Assembly (NCBI GenBank): GCA_949316235.1
Contig: OX438758.1
Span: 496,001-560,000, forward strand
Source: Oegoconia quadripuncta
Lineage: Eukaryota; Arthropoda; Insecta; Lepidoptera; Autostichidae
Direction: 5' to 3'
DNA: 64,000 nt
Shown: positions 53,215 through 63,264 of the stretch, piece by piece
How the letters are laid out: every line of letters starts with the position of its first letter
Numbering within the stretch: position 1 is the first letter of the stretch
Position numbers and translations under genes: made by a program
Notes under the pieces: model-generated
The model's database searches: none
The model's input: only the letters and a program-made list of their open reading frames with translations
Told to the model about the DNA's origin: nothing

Positions 53215-53485
53215 GTACAGCTGGTTCCGCTGCCGCCTCGGCAGAAAGCGTTAAACGGCGCAAATATGGAGATGGAGATCACCTATTTGCGCCGTTTGGT
53301 GTAGAAACGCTTGGGCCGTGGGGACCGGGTGCTCACACTCTTTTTAGGGAGTTATCTGAGCGTCTGGTTGATGCATCCCACGATCGGAGGGCTGGCCTAT
53401 ACTTTGGTCAAAGAGCCTTGCTATACAGCGAGGCAACGCGGCCAGCCTTCTGGGTACCATTCCACCAACCAGAGACTTGAGGCTA
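53215..53485 (+). pseudogene. LINE-E C-terminal module, one frameshift
   Basis: The clearest copy: HLFAPFGVETLGPWGPGAHT, LFRELSERLVDASHDRRAGL, YFGQRA; then, one base shifted, IQRGNAASLLGTIPPTRD before a stop. Two of the other copies run on the same strand (27.0 and 42.75 kb) and one on the opposite strand (18.2 kb). The upstream polymerase is missing in all four. I recognise the motif as a recurrent ending of reverse-transcribing elements in invertebrates but cannot name the clade. Confidence 0.6.
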
Positions 53486-53489
53486 GTTT

Positions 53490-53858
53490 TTTTATTTGTG
53501 ATTTTTTTTTATAATAAATTGTATAATTATTGTTTATTAATATAGAATATTGTAAACTATATTAGTCAATGAATAAAATTAGTTAAAAAAAAAATTTGAA
53601 ATTTACATTTGTAAGTGTCTTAGATTGTAGGTATGTTACATTACTTGTTTACTAATTGCTTAAATCATTATTGTAATCCTCGTTGTTTTTTTTTATTATT
53701 ATTTTTAACCTTTTATCACAATATATATTATTGTCAAAAATGAAATTTCGAAATGTTACCAATCAAAAATGCAGTTATTATAATCTCCTTATTAAAAAAC
53801 GTTAAAAACGGTCTGTGTTTTACGCAGCTAAAAAGATGGAAATGCTTATGTCATTTAT
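53490..53858. other. AT-rich intergenic
   Basis: Nothing recognised. Confidence 0.3.
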
Positions 53859-53859
53859 C

Positions 53860-53960
53860 TATCTACAATAATAAATAGTTTTGCACACGCACACAGAGCC
53901 ATCTAATTCCATACTAAGCAACTAAGCTTGTATTATGGATACTAGATGGTTGATATATTT
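53860..53960 (-). mobile_element. SINE-1b tail
   Basis: CACACAGAGCCATCTAATTC, CATACTAAGCAACTAAGCTT, GGATACTAGATGGTTGATAT. Confidence 0.7.
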
Positions 53961-53965
53961 TTTTT

Positions 53966-54290
53966 TTATGATTGACTGAATTCGCCTTTGACCACAATCT
54001 CACCTGATGGACAGTGATGATGTAGTCGAAGATGTAGCACGCGATCCCAGTAATAGCCTATTCACTCTGCTCTTGAAGAACCCAAGGTTGTAGGATTCAG
54101 GAAAGACTGACGCCGGAAGGGAGTTCCATGCCTTGGCTGTTCGGATGATGAATGAAGAGTCGAACTTCTTAGTGCGAATGTTCGGTATATTAACTACATA
54201 CGGGTGGAATCCCTCCCCACGCCTAGTGGTCCGAAGGAAGGGCGACGGTGGAATAAGAATATGTAATTCCAACGCACACTCCCCTATATA
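53966..54290 (-). pseudogene. LINE-B C-terminus, open for 98 codons
   Basis: The minus frame 54296-54000 contains RRGEGFHPYVVNIPNIRTKK, FDSSFIIRTAKAWNSLPASV and FPESYNLGFFKSRVNRLLLG, ending SSTTSSLSIR. It then runs into CAGGTGAGATTGTGGTCAAA. Best-preserved LINE-B copy here; polymerase core absent. Confidence 0.82.
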
Positions 54291-54308
54291 GTACACAAAT
54301 ACTAGGCC

Positions 54309-54468
54309 TCTTATTCATAAAAATTTACAAACGCTTTATAAGCCTGTTTTAGTTAAAGTATGATTTGTCACTTTCTTTCATTACAACATTTCCTTATGAA
54401 CGACAGAGACAAAACACACATTAACTAAAACAGGCTTATAAAGCGTTTGTAAATTTTTATGAATAAGA
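54309..54468. mobile_element. Foldback MITE with perfect 48-bp arms
   Basis: 54309-54356 (TCTTATTCATAAAAATTTAC .. GTTTTAGTTAA) and 54421-54468 are exact reverse complements; loop 64 bp. No ORF. Inserted beside LINE-B. Confidence 0.93.
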
Positions 54469-54479
54469 CGGTAGGTATA

Positions 54480-54705
54480 TACCGAATGAGTAATTTACCG
54501 TAAGAAAAATAAGGCATATTAGGTAAGGGAAATAGAAGTTAGTGGAGCCGCCTATGCGTTCCCAGGTCCTCCCTACTGCCGAAGAAGGTCGCCGCGGGGT
54601 TTTAGTGGGTATCCCTCCCGATAGGGTGGGGAGTCTCACATAACCATCTCGCCGTCCCCCAGGCGAGCGGTACGAGTGAAGCATTTCCCCGCGAAAAAAA
54701 AAAAG
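54480..54705 (+). mobile_element. LINE 3' UTR with poly(A), R1-like
   Basis: CCCAGGTCCTCCCTACTGCC, GGTCGCCGCGGGGTTTTAGT, GGGTATCCCTCCCGATAGGG, CCCCCAGGCGAGCGGTACGA, then an A run. GC-rich, unlike its neighbours; such tails are typical of R1-clade elements, clade not certain. Confidence 0.5.
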
Positions 54706-54762
54706 GTACCTCGATACAATAACTTTAGTCGATTTTTTATGTTAATACAAAATTTTATTATA

Positions 54763-54984
54763 CATTTTAAATGTCCGCCTGGCTAGCTACCACCATCTTA
54801 TCTAAATCTGCCGACAAGCAGCAATGTTAATAGCATTGTCGTGTTCCGGTTGTCAGAGATAAGATAGCCAGTCCCCCAAATGTGTTGGGGTTTCCGGGTC
54901 AGTACGCTTCCATCTTCGACCTCATCTTCACTTAACATCAGGTGTGATTGAGGTTAAGTACCAACCCGTTATGCATAAAAAAAA
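54763..54984 (+). mobile_element. SINE-2, 5'-truncated
   Basis: Starts inside the body at CATTTTAAATGTCCGCCTGG and ends ATCAGGTGTGATTGAGGTTA, TTATGCATAAAAAAA. 5' truncation fits LINE-driven copying. Confidence 0.88.
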
Positions 54985-54989
54985 TTATC

Positions 54990-55525
54990 TTTTTAAACAA
55001 ATTAATTACCTACGTATTCCAGTGTAAGCTTCATCTTAAATGTAAGTGATAAACTGGCAACGTTGTATCAAGTTAAAGAATGAATTACGTCATCTACTAT
55101 CCTACCAATCAGTCAATAGCCGAGTAAAGTATAGTGTGCGTTAAGAGTACTTTTCTTCGATTTATTTGGATATTTATTTACGACCGAAGTAAATAAGATA
55201 TATTAATTTGGATTTCGGATTAAGATTTATTTTGAATTAAATAAAATGCCCATAAAGGGAATGTCGGGTTGTCCCTTACACGCAGTATATGAATTGGAAC
55301 TTGTGTTCTTGTAATTATATATATATATGATGATTGAGCACGGCACACTCCTAGGGACCTCATCCCGAAGAGTGTATTTCTTCTTTTTATAGTTGAAAAG
55401 TCTAATCAGAATGTATCTGCGAATACCATTTAATGGCTTTGTTGAAATATTCCATGTACTCAACCTTTTTATTCCTGCTGTTGGTGTTCCGAATAAAATA
55501 AAATAATAAATAATAATAATAAAAT
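54990..55525. other. Intergenic
   Basis: Nothing recognised; short (AT)n at 55316 and (AAT)n at 55505. Confidence 0.3.
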
Positions 55526-55527
55526 AT

Positions 55528-55648
55528 ATTTTTTTTATATGAGAGGGCGGCAAACGAGCATGCGGGTCACCTGATGGAAAGCAATCACCGCCGCCCATGG
55601 ACACCCGCAACAACAAAAGGGTCACAGATGCGTTGCCGGCCTTTATTC
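55528..55648 (-). mobile_element. SINE-3 3' half
   Basis: ATATGAGAGGGCGGCAAACG, ATGCGGGTCACCTGATGGAA, GCCCATGGACACCCGCAACA, GATGCGTTGCCGGCCTTTA. Confidence 0.82.
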
Positions 55649-55690
55649 ATACATACTTCACCATACAAAAATGTATATTTAATGTAATTG

Positions 55691-55922
55691 ACGACCGACT
55701 GGTGTAGTGGATAGTGACCCTGTCAGCGAAACCAACGGTTGCGGGTTCGAATCCCGCGAGGGGTAAATGTTTGTATGATGAATACGACCATTATTCCAGA
55801 GTCATGGATGTTTATATAAATATTTATGTATGTTTATCCGTTATCTAGTATCCATAGTACCATAGCTTTGCTTAGTTTGGGACTAGACGATTGGTGTAAG
55901 TGCCCTAAATATAAAAAAAAAT
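55691..55922 (+). mobile_element. SINE-1, full length
   Basis: ACGACCGACTGGTGTAGTGG, CAACGGTTGCGGGTTCGAAT, to GACTAGACGATTGGTGTAAG and an A-rich tail. Confidence 0.9.
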
Positions 55923-55924
55923 AT

Positions 55925-56635
55925 TGAGAAAAAATTGTAATGTAATTTCAAATATGCAACACTTAAAGATAAAAATAACTTAACCTACAAAACGTATAAA
56001 AATTTATATATTTTAATTTTTTTAATTACTTATTTCTATTCCATTCAGACAGACATTAATAAATAGGTAGATTTTATATTCTGCTTAGTTCTTCTTTTAC
56101 CATTGATTTATGTGCTAGAGAATGTGAACAAATCTTTTTCGCCGCTCTTCTTAGTATGAAAAACAGCGCCATCTCTTAGAATCCTCGAGAAGTAATAGGA
56201 CTGCAATAAATGGCCCAAAGCACCGCGCACAACTATTCTTTTTTTAGTCTGCGCTCACAATTTAAGTCGGTCACAAGAAAAAAATTACAATATGGATTAA
56301 AAAATATGAGCGTTACGAGTAATACATTAAGTTTGTTGTAATTAAAAGATACTCGCGTGTTTTTTGGTCATTCATGCATTTTTTTACAACATATACCAGC
56401 ATTTGATACGACAGTTCGCGAACGAAATCGGTGTGAATGTGCGAATGAAGTGGTGCTATTTTAATATACATTTATATCTATGAATTATACATAGTTTTTC
56501 TTTTATTTGACAATGATGAACAGGCGCGGGACATCTGTCAACACATCAAGATAATCGATCAGTTGTCCAAATAATGCGAATCAGTATTGGCAGAATCATC
56601 GTGCACAACGATGCAGCCATAACACTAAATTGGAA
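55925..56635. other. Intergenic
   Basis: ACAGCGCCATCTCTTAG at 56163 is a partial match to the motif in SINE-1b tails. No gene. Confidence 0.3.
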
Positions 56636-56639
56636 TTGG

Positions 56640-57085
56640 AATGCGAATCAGTCATTAGCCCTGGCAGACTATTGCACTCTGGTTGGGAGCTTTTTGGAAG
56701 GATCTCAGCGAGTGATGTTTCTTTTTTGTTTTTATTTTTTAATTTGTGCATTCTGAGTTTTGAAGCTTAACAATGGCAGAATTTTGTGCAGCAAAAGTCA
56801 GTGATTGTGTACAAGTGAAGAGAAATTTAAATTAAAGTGCGTAATTTAGCTTTCGGGTTCCCATTAGAGCCGTGAAAATCTTTCGTAAAGCCTTCTGCGA
56901 CTTTACTGAAGAATGACTTGACCGTGACTAGACTTTGTACGCGCCAAGTACCTATACGACGAATGATTTGTTTTGACTGAGACTGACCTTTACTAAGTTG
57001 AAGAAATAAGAGAAATAAGACATTGCTGTTTGGGCTTTGATCCCTTTGCCTTCTCCGAGAGGAGTGAGTTAAAACGAAAAAAAAA
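56640..57085 (+). mobile_element. Dispersed retro-element R7
   Basis: ATGGCAGAATTTTGTGCAGC, AAAAGTCAGTGATTGTGTAC, CTGCGACTTTACTGAAGAAT, ACTTGACCGTGACTAGAC; 3' UTR CCTTTGCCTTCTCCGAGAGG and an A-rich end at about 57075. The small frame is broken. Confidence 0.65.
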
Positions 57086-57099
57086 AACATAGACTCTAA

Positions 57100-57290
57100 G
57101 GCCCGTATTGTAAAATGTTACTCAAGCAGAGATGTCCGTTTTTGAGGACAGTTAAAAATGGACAGCTTTATGTAACTTATATAGCGGCATGTCTTTCTAA
57201 CTATGCTCAAGCGCTGATCTACGCTTGAGCAACATTCTGAATTATGGGCCGTCTTTCAGAATGTTACTCAAGCAGAGATAGCCATAGCCA
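57100..57290. mobile_element. Foldback MITE plus a second partial end
   Basis: GGCCCGTATTGTAAAATGTT..ACTCAAGC (57100-57127) pairs with GCTTGAGCAACATTCTGAAT..TATGGGCC (57223-57250), 22 of 28. Then GTCTTTCAGAATGTTACTCA repeats the left end, as if two elements were joined. Confidence 0.65.
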
Positions 57291-57299
57291 GTAAAATAA

Positions 57300-57686
57300 A
57301 AAACTAACCCCAAAATGTATTACTACGCCATTTTGGAAAAGTTGAATTTCGAAGTCGCATTCGAATCTCAAAAAATATCACAATAGTTTTCCTAATTCAA
57401 GAACGACACTCTAAAGCGGTGAGGTGGGGTTATATGCCCCATCATCCCATCAGACCACACGTGACTATGCTCAGACAACTCCTGCCGGTTTCCTCAGGAG
57501 CTGCAGACACCACTCTCTTCTTCTTCTTCCCGTTTGCATCGTAGTACTTCTCCTCCTGCAGCAAAGAGATGTCATTAATTGCAATAGGCCATCATGTGTT
57601 GTATGAAATTTTTTGGTCATTAAGCGGGGCAACTTCGTAATTGTTAACTTTCGAGGAAAAACGACAGGTGTTTTGTGTTTGTCGGG

Positions 57687-57719
<33 letters not shown>

Positions 57720-58095
57720 GTGTCCGGCTAATTTTTTTGTTCATTGCTGAAGTACATTTTATGGGTCCAGTATATTTTGGAGGCACTTGTAGCGTCTTGG
57801 CCACTAACATTTATACCGCGCCTATGGAAACTCTTTGGTCGGGCTCTCGGAATTCAAAATAAATTCAGACAGACGTCATGAGCAACATATTTTTAAGGTA
57901 CGATTTCATTGCTAGAATTAGATAATTAATTACTTCGATGTCTGGTGGTGTACAGTTCATGTGAAGTGCTGAATACATAGATATTATTAAGAATGTATAA
58001 TATTCTATACAACACACTGAAGAAAACGTCCGGCCGATAAAAAGTCCGTCGTCTGTGATCCTTTTTAGAAAGATAAGTCTCTGCGTATGAGAATG
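57300..58095. other. Intergenic; (GT)n at 57688-57717
   Basis: Fifteen GT units. Flanking ORFs have no domain. Confidence 0.4.
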
Positions 58096-58099
58096 ACTC

Positions 58100-58385
58100 A
58101 AACTACAATAGCACTATTTTTTCCTTTGGACACTAGCTGGCACATTTCATCACAGTTTTTTGACAACGTCAAACCAGCTGAATTCCACTTTGAATTCTAG
58201 AATCCCGCACGTGAATTGTAATTATTTTTTTTTTTTTATGCATAACGGGTTGGTACTTGACCTCAATCACAATCAATCAATTATAAGTAAAACAGTCTCA
58301 ACGTACCTATAGAAATGAGGATTCCAGCAGCACATGATACCAGAGTCCTCACTAAAAGTAACATACCCCTTAAACTACAATGACA
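58100..58385. repeat. Dispersed repeat R5, rearranged
   Basis: AATAGCACTATTTTTTCCTT, TGACAACGTCAAACCAGCTG, AATTCCACTTTGAATTCTAG precede GAGGATTCCAGCAGCACATG, so block order differs from 9.64 kb. A SINE-2 tail crumb (ATGCATAACGGGTTGGTACT) lies between. Confidence 0.45.
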
Positions 58386-58750
58386 CTACTGGAAATCAAT
58401 ATATTAACTTTGGCATCGCAATATATTTACGAAAACTTAATGTACATAAGAATGGATCTGCATTTGTTTAGGAAAAATTGTGAAATACACAATGTTAATA
58501 CAAGATATAAAAATAAACTTGCTGTCCATAGCAGTCGCTTACACAAAGTCACTAAGTCATTCAAGGGACAATGTATACGTTTTTACAATAAGGTTTCGGT
58601 AATTTTCCTTTAAATAAATTTAAAACAACCATTAAACGGAAACTATGTGCCAAAGGCTATTATAAAATTTCTGACTATCTGGATGATAAGAGTACGTGGA
58701 CATGAACCGCTCAGCAATATCCAGCATATTTTATTCTTATTTTTCTTTGT
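58380..58750 (+). mobile_element. LINE-A2 C-terminus, frameshifted
   Basis: INILTLASQYIYENLMYIRM, NVNTRYKNKLAVHSSRLHKV, SFKGQCIRFYNKV; then, after a frame slip, KGYYKISDYLDDKSTWT and a stop. Ends in (TTCAAAC)4 at 58791-58819. Confidence 0.78.
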
Positions 58751-58754
58751 CGAA

Positions 58755-59585
58755 TCATAAATTTAACAATTATTTCAAATGGTATTTGTATTCAAACTTC
58801 AAACTTCAAACTTCAAACTGTAAACTGTATGTCATGACGATTTCTATTACTATTTGAGCACTTATTTCTGACATTATCAAAATAGCTGATTTCTACTGTA
58901 AATATATTACGCATCGCGGACGTTTACCTAATAATAAGATTGTCGTGGCTTTTCAAGAGAATCCTCTGATATTTCCATTACCACAACTGAAGGTCCAGAT
59001 GGCCGCGAAGGGTTGAGTCGACAAACTGTGATCGTTTACCTAACAGCCTCTTTGTAGCAATTACCCAATTACGAGTACGTCATCATTCGGGCCCTTTGTT
59101 CAGTGTCAACGGAGAACCCAAGAGCATGAAAGATATAGAGTGAGCCAGCGAAATAGGCCAGTAAAGATACACCTTTGACTTATTATAATCTTAAAGGCCG
59201 TGATTTTTTGCACATGGATAGAGTACCTGTCAGTGATAGAATAAAAATGTTTTCTAAAAAATCGGTGGCTTGCTTTAGATATAGTATAGGTTTAAAGATA
59301 GGCATATAGTAAAGTAACAGACTATTAGATTAAAATCCCATGAGCGTCCGTGATCTCACCATAGGCTCCACTGAAAACCAGCCTACGAAACGGGTTACCC
59401 GATTTTCATCAAACATAGTTCCCTTAGTAAAACAGTCTAATTGAAAACCTCCTCCATTTTGAAGTCGGTTAAAAACCAATGCAACATGTCTACATAGGTA
59501 CCACAAGTGCCCTCTTAAGTGGATAAACATAAGTGGCTGTTATCTCTGACAATCGGGTTTTCCTCAAACTGTCGGTTATCCCCAA
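58755..59585. other. Intergenic with old dispersed repeat 59320-59480
   Basis: GATTTTCATCAAACATAGTT and AAACCTCCTCCATTTTGAAG, a motif set common across Lepidoptera. No gene. Confidence 0.4.
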
Positions 59586-59589
59586 TGAT

Positions 59590-59830
59590 ATTGAGAGCAG
59601 ATTGGTCTAGGGGGCAGTGTACCTACTTTCAAAGCGAACGATTGTGGGTTCGATCCCGTCAAGTAAATACTAGTCATAGATTTTTATATAAATACTAGCC
59701 CGGGACGGAGCAAAAAAAATTGCTTATATGTTAATCCAGGTCTACCCAGGTTAATCTGTCTACAATCCTCCGTTCAGCCGTTTATCAACCGTAAGTTTGA
59801 CCGTTAAGTGTGTGTATGTGTGTGTGTGTG
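59590..59830 (+). mobile_element. Decayed SINE head plus dispersed repeat
   Basis: GATTGGTCTAGGGGGCAGTG (box A-like), TTGTGGGTTCGATCCCGTC (box B), then ACTAGCCCGGGACGGAGC and CCGTTCAGCCGTTTATCAAC. Confidence 0.5.
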
Positions 59831-60137
59831 TTTGTCAATTTATTCAAAAAACACTTACATTGTACAAGAACAGTATAAAAAAAAATCAATTTACAAATTT
59901 AATTAAAATATGTCAATATCAATGGCTGTGGCACGTCGGTCTTAAACCATTTGGATGCAGTTTTTTTATATGAAAGCAGGTTTACTATCGGTGGTTCTTA
60001 GACAGGTTTTATCAAAATCGGTTAAGCCGTATTATTTTAATCGCTTGTTTCGGGGGTTTTCTTAATTTTACTTTCACTACACCAATCGGTCGTCGAAACT
60101 TTATAACACCCCTTTAGAGAGATTTCTTTTCCGTACA

Positions 60138-60330
60138 ACCGACTGGTGTAGTGGATAGCGAGACCAAAGATTGCGGATTCGAATCCCGCGACGGGTAAAT
60201 GTTTGTGTGATGAATACGAACAGTTATTCCCGAGTGTTAGTATCCACAGTAAAAGCTTCGCTTAGTTTGGGACTAGATGATTGGTGTAATTGTCCAAAAT
60301 ATTTATTTATTTATTATTTTTTCATTACTG
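60138..60330 (+). mobile_element. SINE-1 with internal deletions
   Basis: CAACCGACTGGTGTAGTGGA, GGATTCGAATCCCGCGACGG, TTTGGGACTAGATGATTGGT and a (TTTA) tail. A minus-strand crumb of another SINE-1 head is at 60074-60096. Confidence 0.85.
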
Positions 60331-60441
60331 ACCAGTACTCGCGGGTCCTGCACAGAGAGAGCACACTTTGCACCTTGATTTTGTCAGATTAAAAAGTATG
60401 CCAATTGTTATATTAGGTATTTTGGTTTTACTTGAACAATT

Positions 60442-60625
60442 TAGATAGATAGATAGATAGATAAAGCCTTTATTTGTTTCCACAGTCACACACATACATT
60501 TAGCTTATACATATTGATACACAGATAAGGTAACACATTTACAACAATAACATAATATTGTAACACTAACGCATGTGTGTGCTGCAGCAGTACAAATGGG
60601 TCATAGCTCAGTGTATTAGATTGCT
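60442..60625 (-). mobile_element. LINE 3' UTR ending in (TATC)n
   Basis: (TAGA)5 at 60442-60463 followed by AAAGCCTTTATTTGTTTCCA, which in reverse is a polyadenylated LINE end with a tetranucleotide tail. Family unassigned. Confidence 0.45.
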
Positions 60626-60649
60626 CATTGAGCAAAACACTGATTTTCA

Positions 60650-60955
60650 GCTATCCCCTAAGGAGCAGAGCAACTTGGAACCTAAACCAGAGGAAACAGA
60701 ATTTCAATTCATTCCACCCGTATGTAGTTAACATACCGAACATTCGCACTAAGCAGTTCGATTCTTCATTCATAATGCGAACGGCTAAGGCATGGAACTC
60801 CCTTCCGGCGTCAGTCTTTCCTGAATCCTACAACCTTGGGATCTTCAAGAGCAGGGTGATGAGATCGCGTGCTTCATCTTCACCCACATCGTCATTTGCC
60901 ATCAGGTGAGATTGTGGTCAAATGCGTATCCAGTTAATCATAAATAAAAAAAAAG
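60650..60955 (+). mobile_element. LINE-B C-terminus and 3' end with poly(A)
   Basis: NSFHPYVVNIPNIRTKQFDS, SFIMRTAKAWNSLPASVFPE, YNLGIFKSRV; ends CATCAGGTGAGATTGTGGTC and AAATAAAAAAAAAG. A small deletion removes NRYLLG. Confidence 0.82.
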
Positions 60956-61129
60956 GAACAATGACTGTTTTTTTATGTTATTATATATTCACTCTAATTA
61001 TTGTGTGATTGTAGCTCCGAATGGAGGGCTAATGTAATGAATTGTCGACCCATCTGTCAAGCTGTAGGGAGTGGGTTTGAGTAGACACATCTGTGAGTAG
61101 ACATCTGAGCGTGGGAAATAGTACTTCCT

Positions 61130-61315
61130 CGAGGTGATACTATAATAACTTCGAACATTTATTTCAATATCATTTGTTGAATGTTGAATAAAAGAGCTTA
61201 TTGTATTTATCTGTCAGTCAGTATGCCCAATCTACTACCGCTTCGGAAAGAGAAATCATCTGTGGGAAAAGAAGCGGTGCAAGTAACTCATAGGATCATT
61301 GTTGTCTTTTTTTAG
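61130..61315 (+). mobile_element. Repeat R8
   Basis: GTCAGTCAGTATGCCCAATC, TACTACCGCTTCGGAAAGAG, AAATCATCTGTGGGAAAAGA. Confidence 0.62.
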
Positions 61316-61319
61316 GCGG

Positions 61320-61635
61320 TAGATTTTTACCGCCTCCTTAGCAAGAGAAATATTACAGGAGTTGGTGAATTTCATTGTCAGCTGTCACCCATTTGGTGGT
61401 ATTCTAAATTAAAACTCAATTGTAAGTCATTTGCAAAACCAGCGTTGTAGTGAACGGCTACAACCCATGCTGAGTTGGAGACCTTGTTGACTCCACTTTG
61501 CGACACCGACAATTAGATGGCAAACACAAAGTGTCTTTCAATTGTTTGTACGTGTCTCGACTGTGTAATACTTGTACCTGATTGTTTGTCATACGTTCCT
61601 AGCTTCTGGATATAAATTAACACACGAAAACACAT
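61320..61635. other. Intergenic
   Basis: GGCGGTAGATTTTTACCGCC (61316-61335) is a small inverted repeat. No gene. Confidence 0.3.
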
Positions 61636-61639
61636 GTTT

Positions 61640-62167
61640 TTTTTTATGAACAAAGGGCTGGTACTTGATGGGACGGTACAAAGGTTGGGTTCTTGCACCG
61701 CGTCTTTTCCCACAGATGATTTCCCTTTCCGAAGCGGTGGTAGCTTGGCCATACTGACTGACCGAAAAATTCTTAGCCCTATTTTTATTTCCAATAGATT
61801 AAAATTGACATTCAACAAATGATATCATGTATCTTACGTTGAAATAAATGCTTGAAGTTTGAAGTTTGATCTCAATCATACGTGATGTTAAGTGAAGATG
61901 AGGTCGATGGTGGAAGCGTACTGACCCGGAAACCCCAACACATTTGGGGGACTGGCTATCTTATCTCTGACAATAACACAACAATGCTATTAACATTGCT
62001 GTTTGGCGGCAGCTCTAGATAAGATGGTGGTAGCTAGCCAGGCGGACATTTAAAATGCCCTACCACCAACCAAACCGAGTACTTAAACATGTACCCCGCT
62101 GGGGATCGAACCCGCGGCCTCTGAATCGTATCCCTAATGTTGTTTACATTGAGCCACGGAGGCGGTT
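61640..62167 (-). mobile_element. SINE-2 split by repeat R8
   Basis: The tail piece 61640-61667 (ATGAACAAAGGGCTGGTACT) and the remainder 61869-62167 (CTCAATCATACGTGATGTTA to CATTGAGCCACGGAGGCGG) rejoin at ACTTGA | TCTCAATC. Confidence 0.82.
61668..61868 (-). mobile_element. Repeat R8 nested in SINE-2
   Basis: Reverse complement of 36215-36400: GATGATTTCCCTTTCCGAAG, CATACTGACTGACCGAAAAA, CGTTGAAATAAATGCTTGAAG. CTTGA/TTTGA borders suggest a short duplication. Confidence 0.7.
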
Positions 62168-62307
62168 AAAGTTATGTTAAAGTTAAAGAAGAAGCGAAAC
62201 GCTTAGTGCGAATGTTCAGTTCGTGGACAAAGAACTGGTGAGAATTTCCCAGCGCATGGTAGGCCAAAGACGGAAAGGCGACGGTGGAATAATTTAACTA
62301 TAATTAC

Positions 62308-62436
62308 CTCAACGATTTCTCCGATCTTGTACTTGGTCATTATGGTCTTGGCATCGATGCTGTGCCCGATATCGTCGAAGTCTTTCGTGGCGTCCTTGCC
62401 AGCTTGCTCGAGGATTGGCTCGCCGCCCCCCGGGTG
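62308..62436 (-). CDS. Cytochrome b5 family, one internal exon
   Basis: Electron-transfer haem protein; the usual members sit on the cytosolic face of the endoplasmic reticulum and feed desaturases and P450s. On the minus strand TTTCCAG precedes the exon (62436) and GTAATT follows it (62307), so both splice sites are canonical. The 129 bases give 43 codons: HPGGGEPILEQAGKDATKDF, DDIGHSIDAKTIM, TKYKIGEIVE. It holds the first haem ligand in HPGG and the second in IGHS, 24 residues apart as in the family. It starts in phase 0 at HPGG, a familiar intron position. The third Gly (HPGGG, where HPGGEE is common) and IGHSIDA mark a divergent paralogue, not the main b5. The N-terminal exon would lie at higher coordinates and the membrane-anchor exon at lower ones; neither is found here, and the surroundings are SINE and LINE insertions, presumably intronic. 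Confidence 0.88.
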
Positions 62437-62494
62437 CTGGAAATATGTCAATAAATTAGATATTTAGATTAATGGGTCTCATACAAAAGGTGAA

Positions 62495-62610
62495 GGTCAA
62501 CAAGCTATGAAGAGGATGATGCTAGGGGTTTCACTACGAGGTCGAATCAGGAATGAGGAAATTTGTAGAAGAACAAATGTCCCTGATATAGCCCAACGGA
62601 TTACTAAAGA
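62495..62610 (+). mobile_element. RTE/jockey-type polymerase fragment
   Basis: QAMKRMMLGVSLRGRIRNEE, ICRRTNVPDIAQRIT, a familiar block near the end of RTE-type polymerases. Joined directly to LINE-A2. Confidence 0.68.
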
Positions 62611-63080
62611 AATGAATATATTAACATTAGCATCGCAGTAAGAAAAAATCTAGAGTCGTTTAAGAAAAATAGTGATATACATAATGTTAATACCAGATAT
62701 AAAAATAAACTTGCTGTTCATGTCAGCCGTTTACACAAAGTCACTAAGTCATTTAAGGGGCAATGTATACGCTTTTATAATAAGGTTCCAGTGGATATTC
62801 AAAATTTACCTTTAAATAAATTCAAAACCATCATAAAACAGACATTATTTACCAAAGGCTATTATAAAATTTCTGACTATCTGGATGATAAGCAAGCATG
62901 GACATAGACCGCTCGGCGATATTCAGTTTAGTCCCTTGAGTTTCTTGTTCGTTCTTCTCTGGGGAATCAGCTTTGTGAATGAGCAATAATGTCGAAAACT
63001 TTAATAATAAGATAAAAAATGTGACGTCAAGTGATAATTTTTATCCTACGAAATAAATATTTTTTTGATTTTGATTTACG
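62611..63080 (+). mobile_element. LINE-A2 C-terminus and 3' UTR
   Basis: NVNTRYKNKLAVHVSRLHKV, SFKGQCIRFYNKVPVDIQNL, PLNKFKTIIKQTLFTKGYYK, ISDYLDDKQAWT-stop, then TCTCTGGGGAATCAGCTTTG and a TTTTTTTGATTTTGATTT end. The terminal 100 codons are nearly intact. Confidence 0.82.
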
Positions 63081-63084
63081 GCAG

Positions 63085-63260
63085 TAGGCTAGAGATGGCC
63101 GTTGAGGCATTACATTTCTGGAGTGGAAACCATGCACCTGCAAGCGCAGCCTGAGATAGCCACGTACAAGGTGAAGGTCGTCGAGTGTCGCTGGACGCAG
63201 GTCGCTTCCAACCGGTCGCTCTGGGAGTCTAAGGATTATGTATGGGCTTTTGCTACCACA
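63085..63260 (+). mobile_element. RTE-like tail, low confidence
   Basis: CGCTGGACGCAGGTCGCTTC, CAACCGGTCGCTCTGGGAGT reads RWTQVASNRSLWES, like the DRSLWRS ending of RTE elements. Confidence 0.4.
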
Positions 63261-63264
63261 TAGA

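Noticed and set aside
59330..59530. 66-codon minus ORF (FNRLQNGGGFQLDCF)
   Set aside because: Translation of a widespread dispersed repeat, not a gene.
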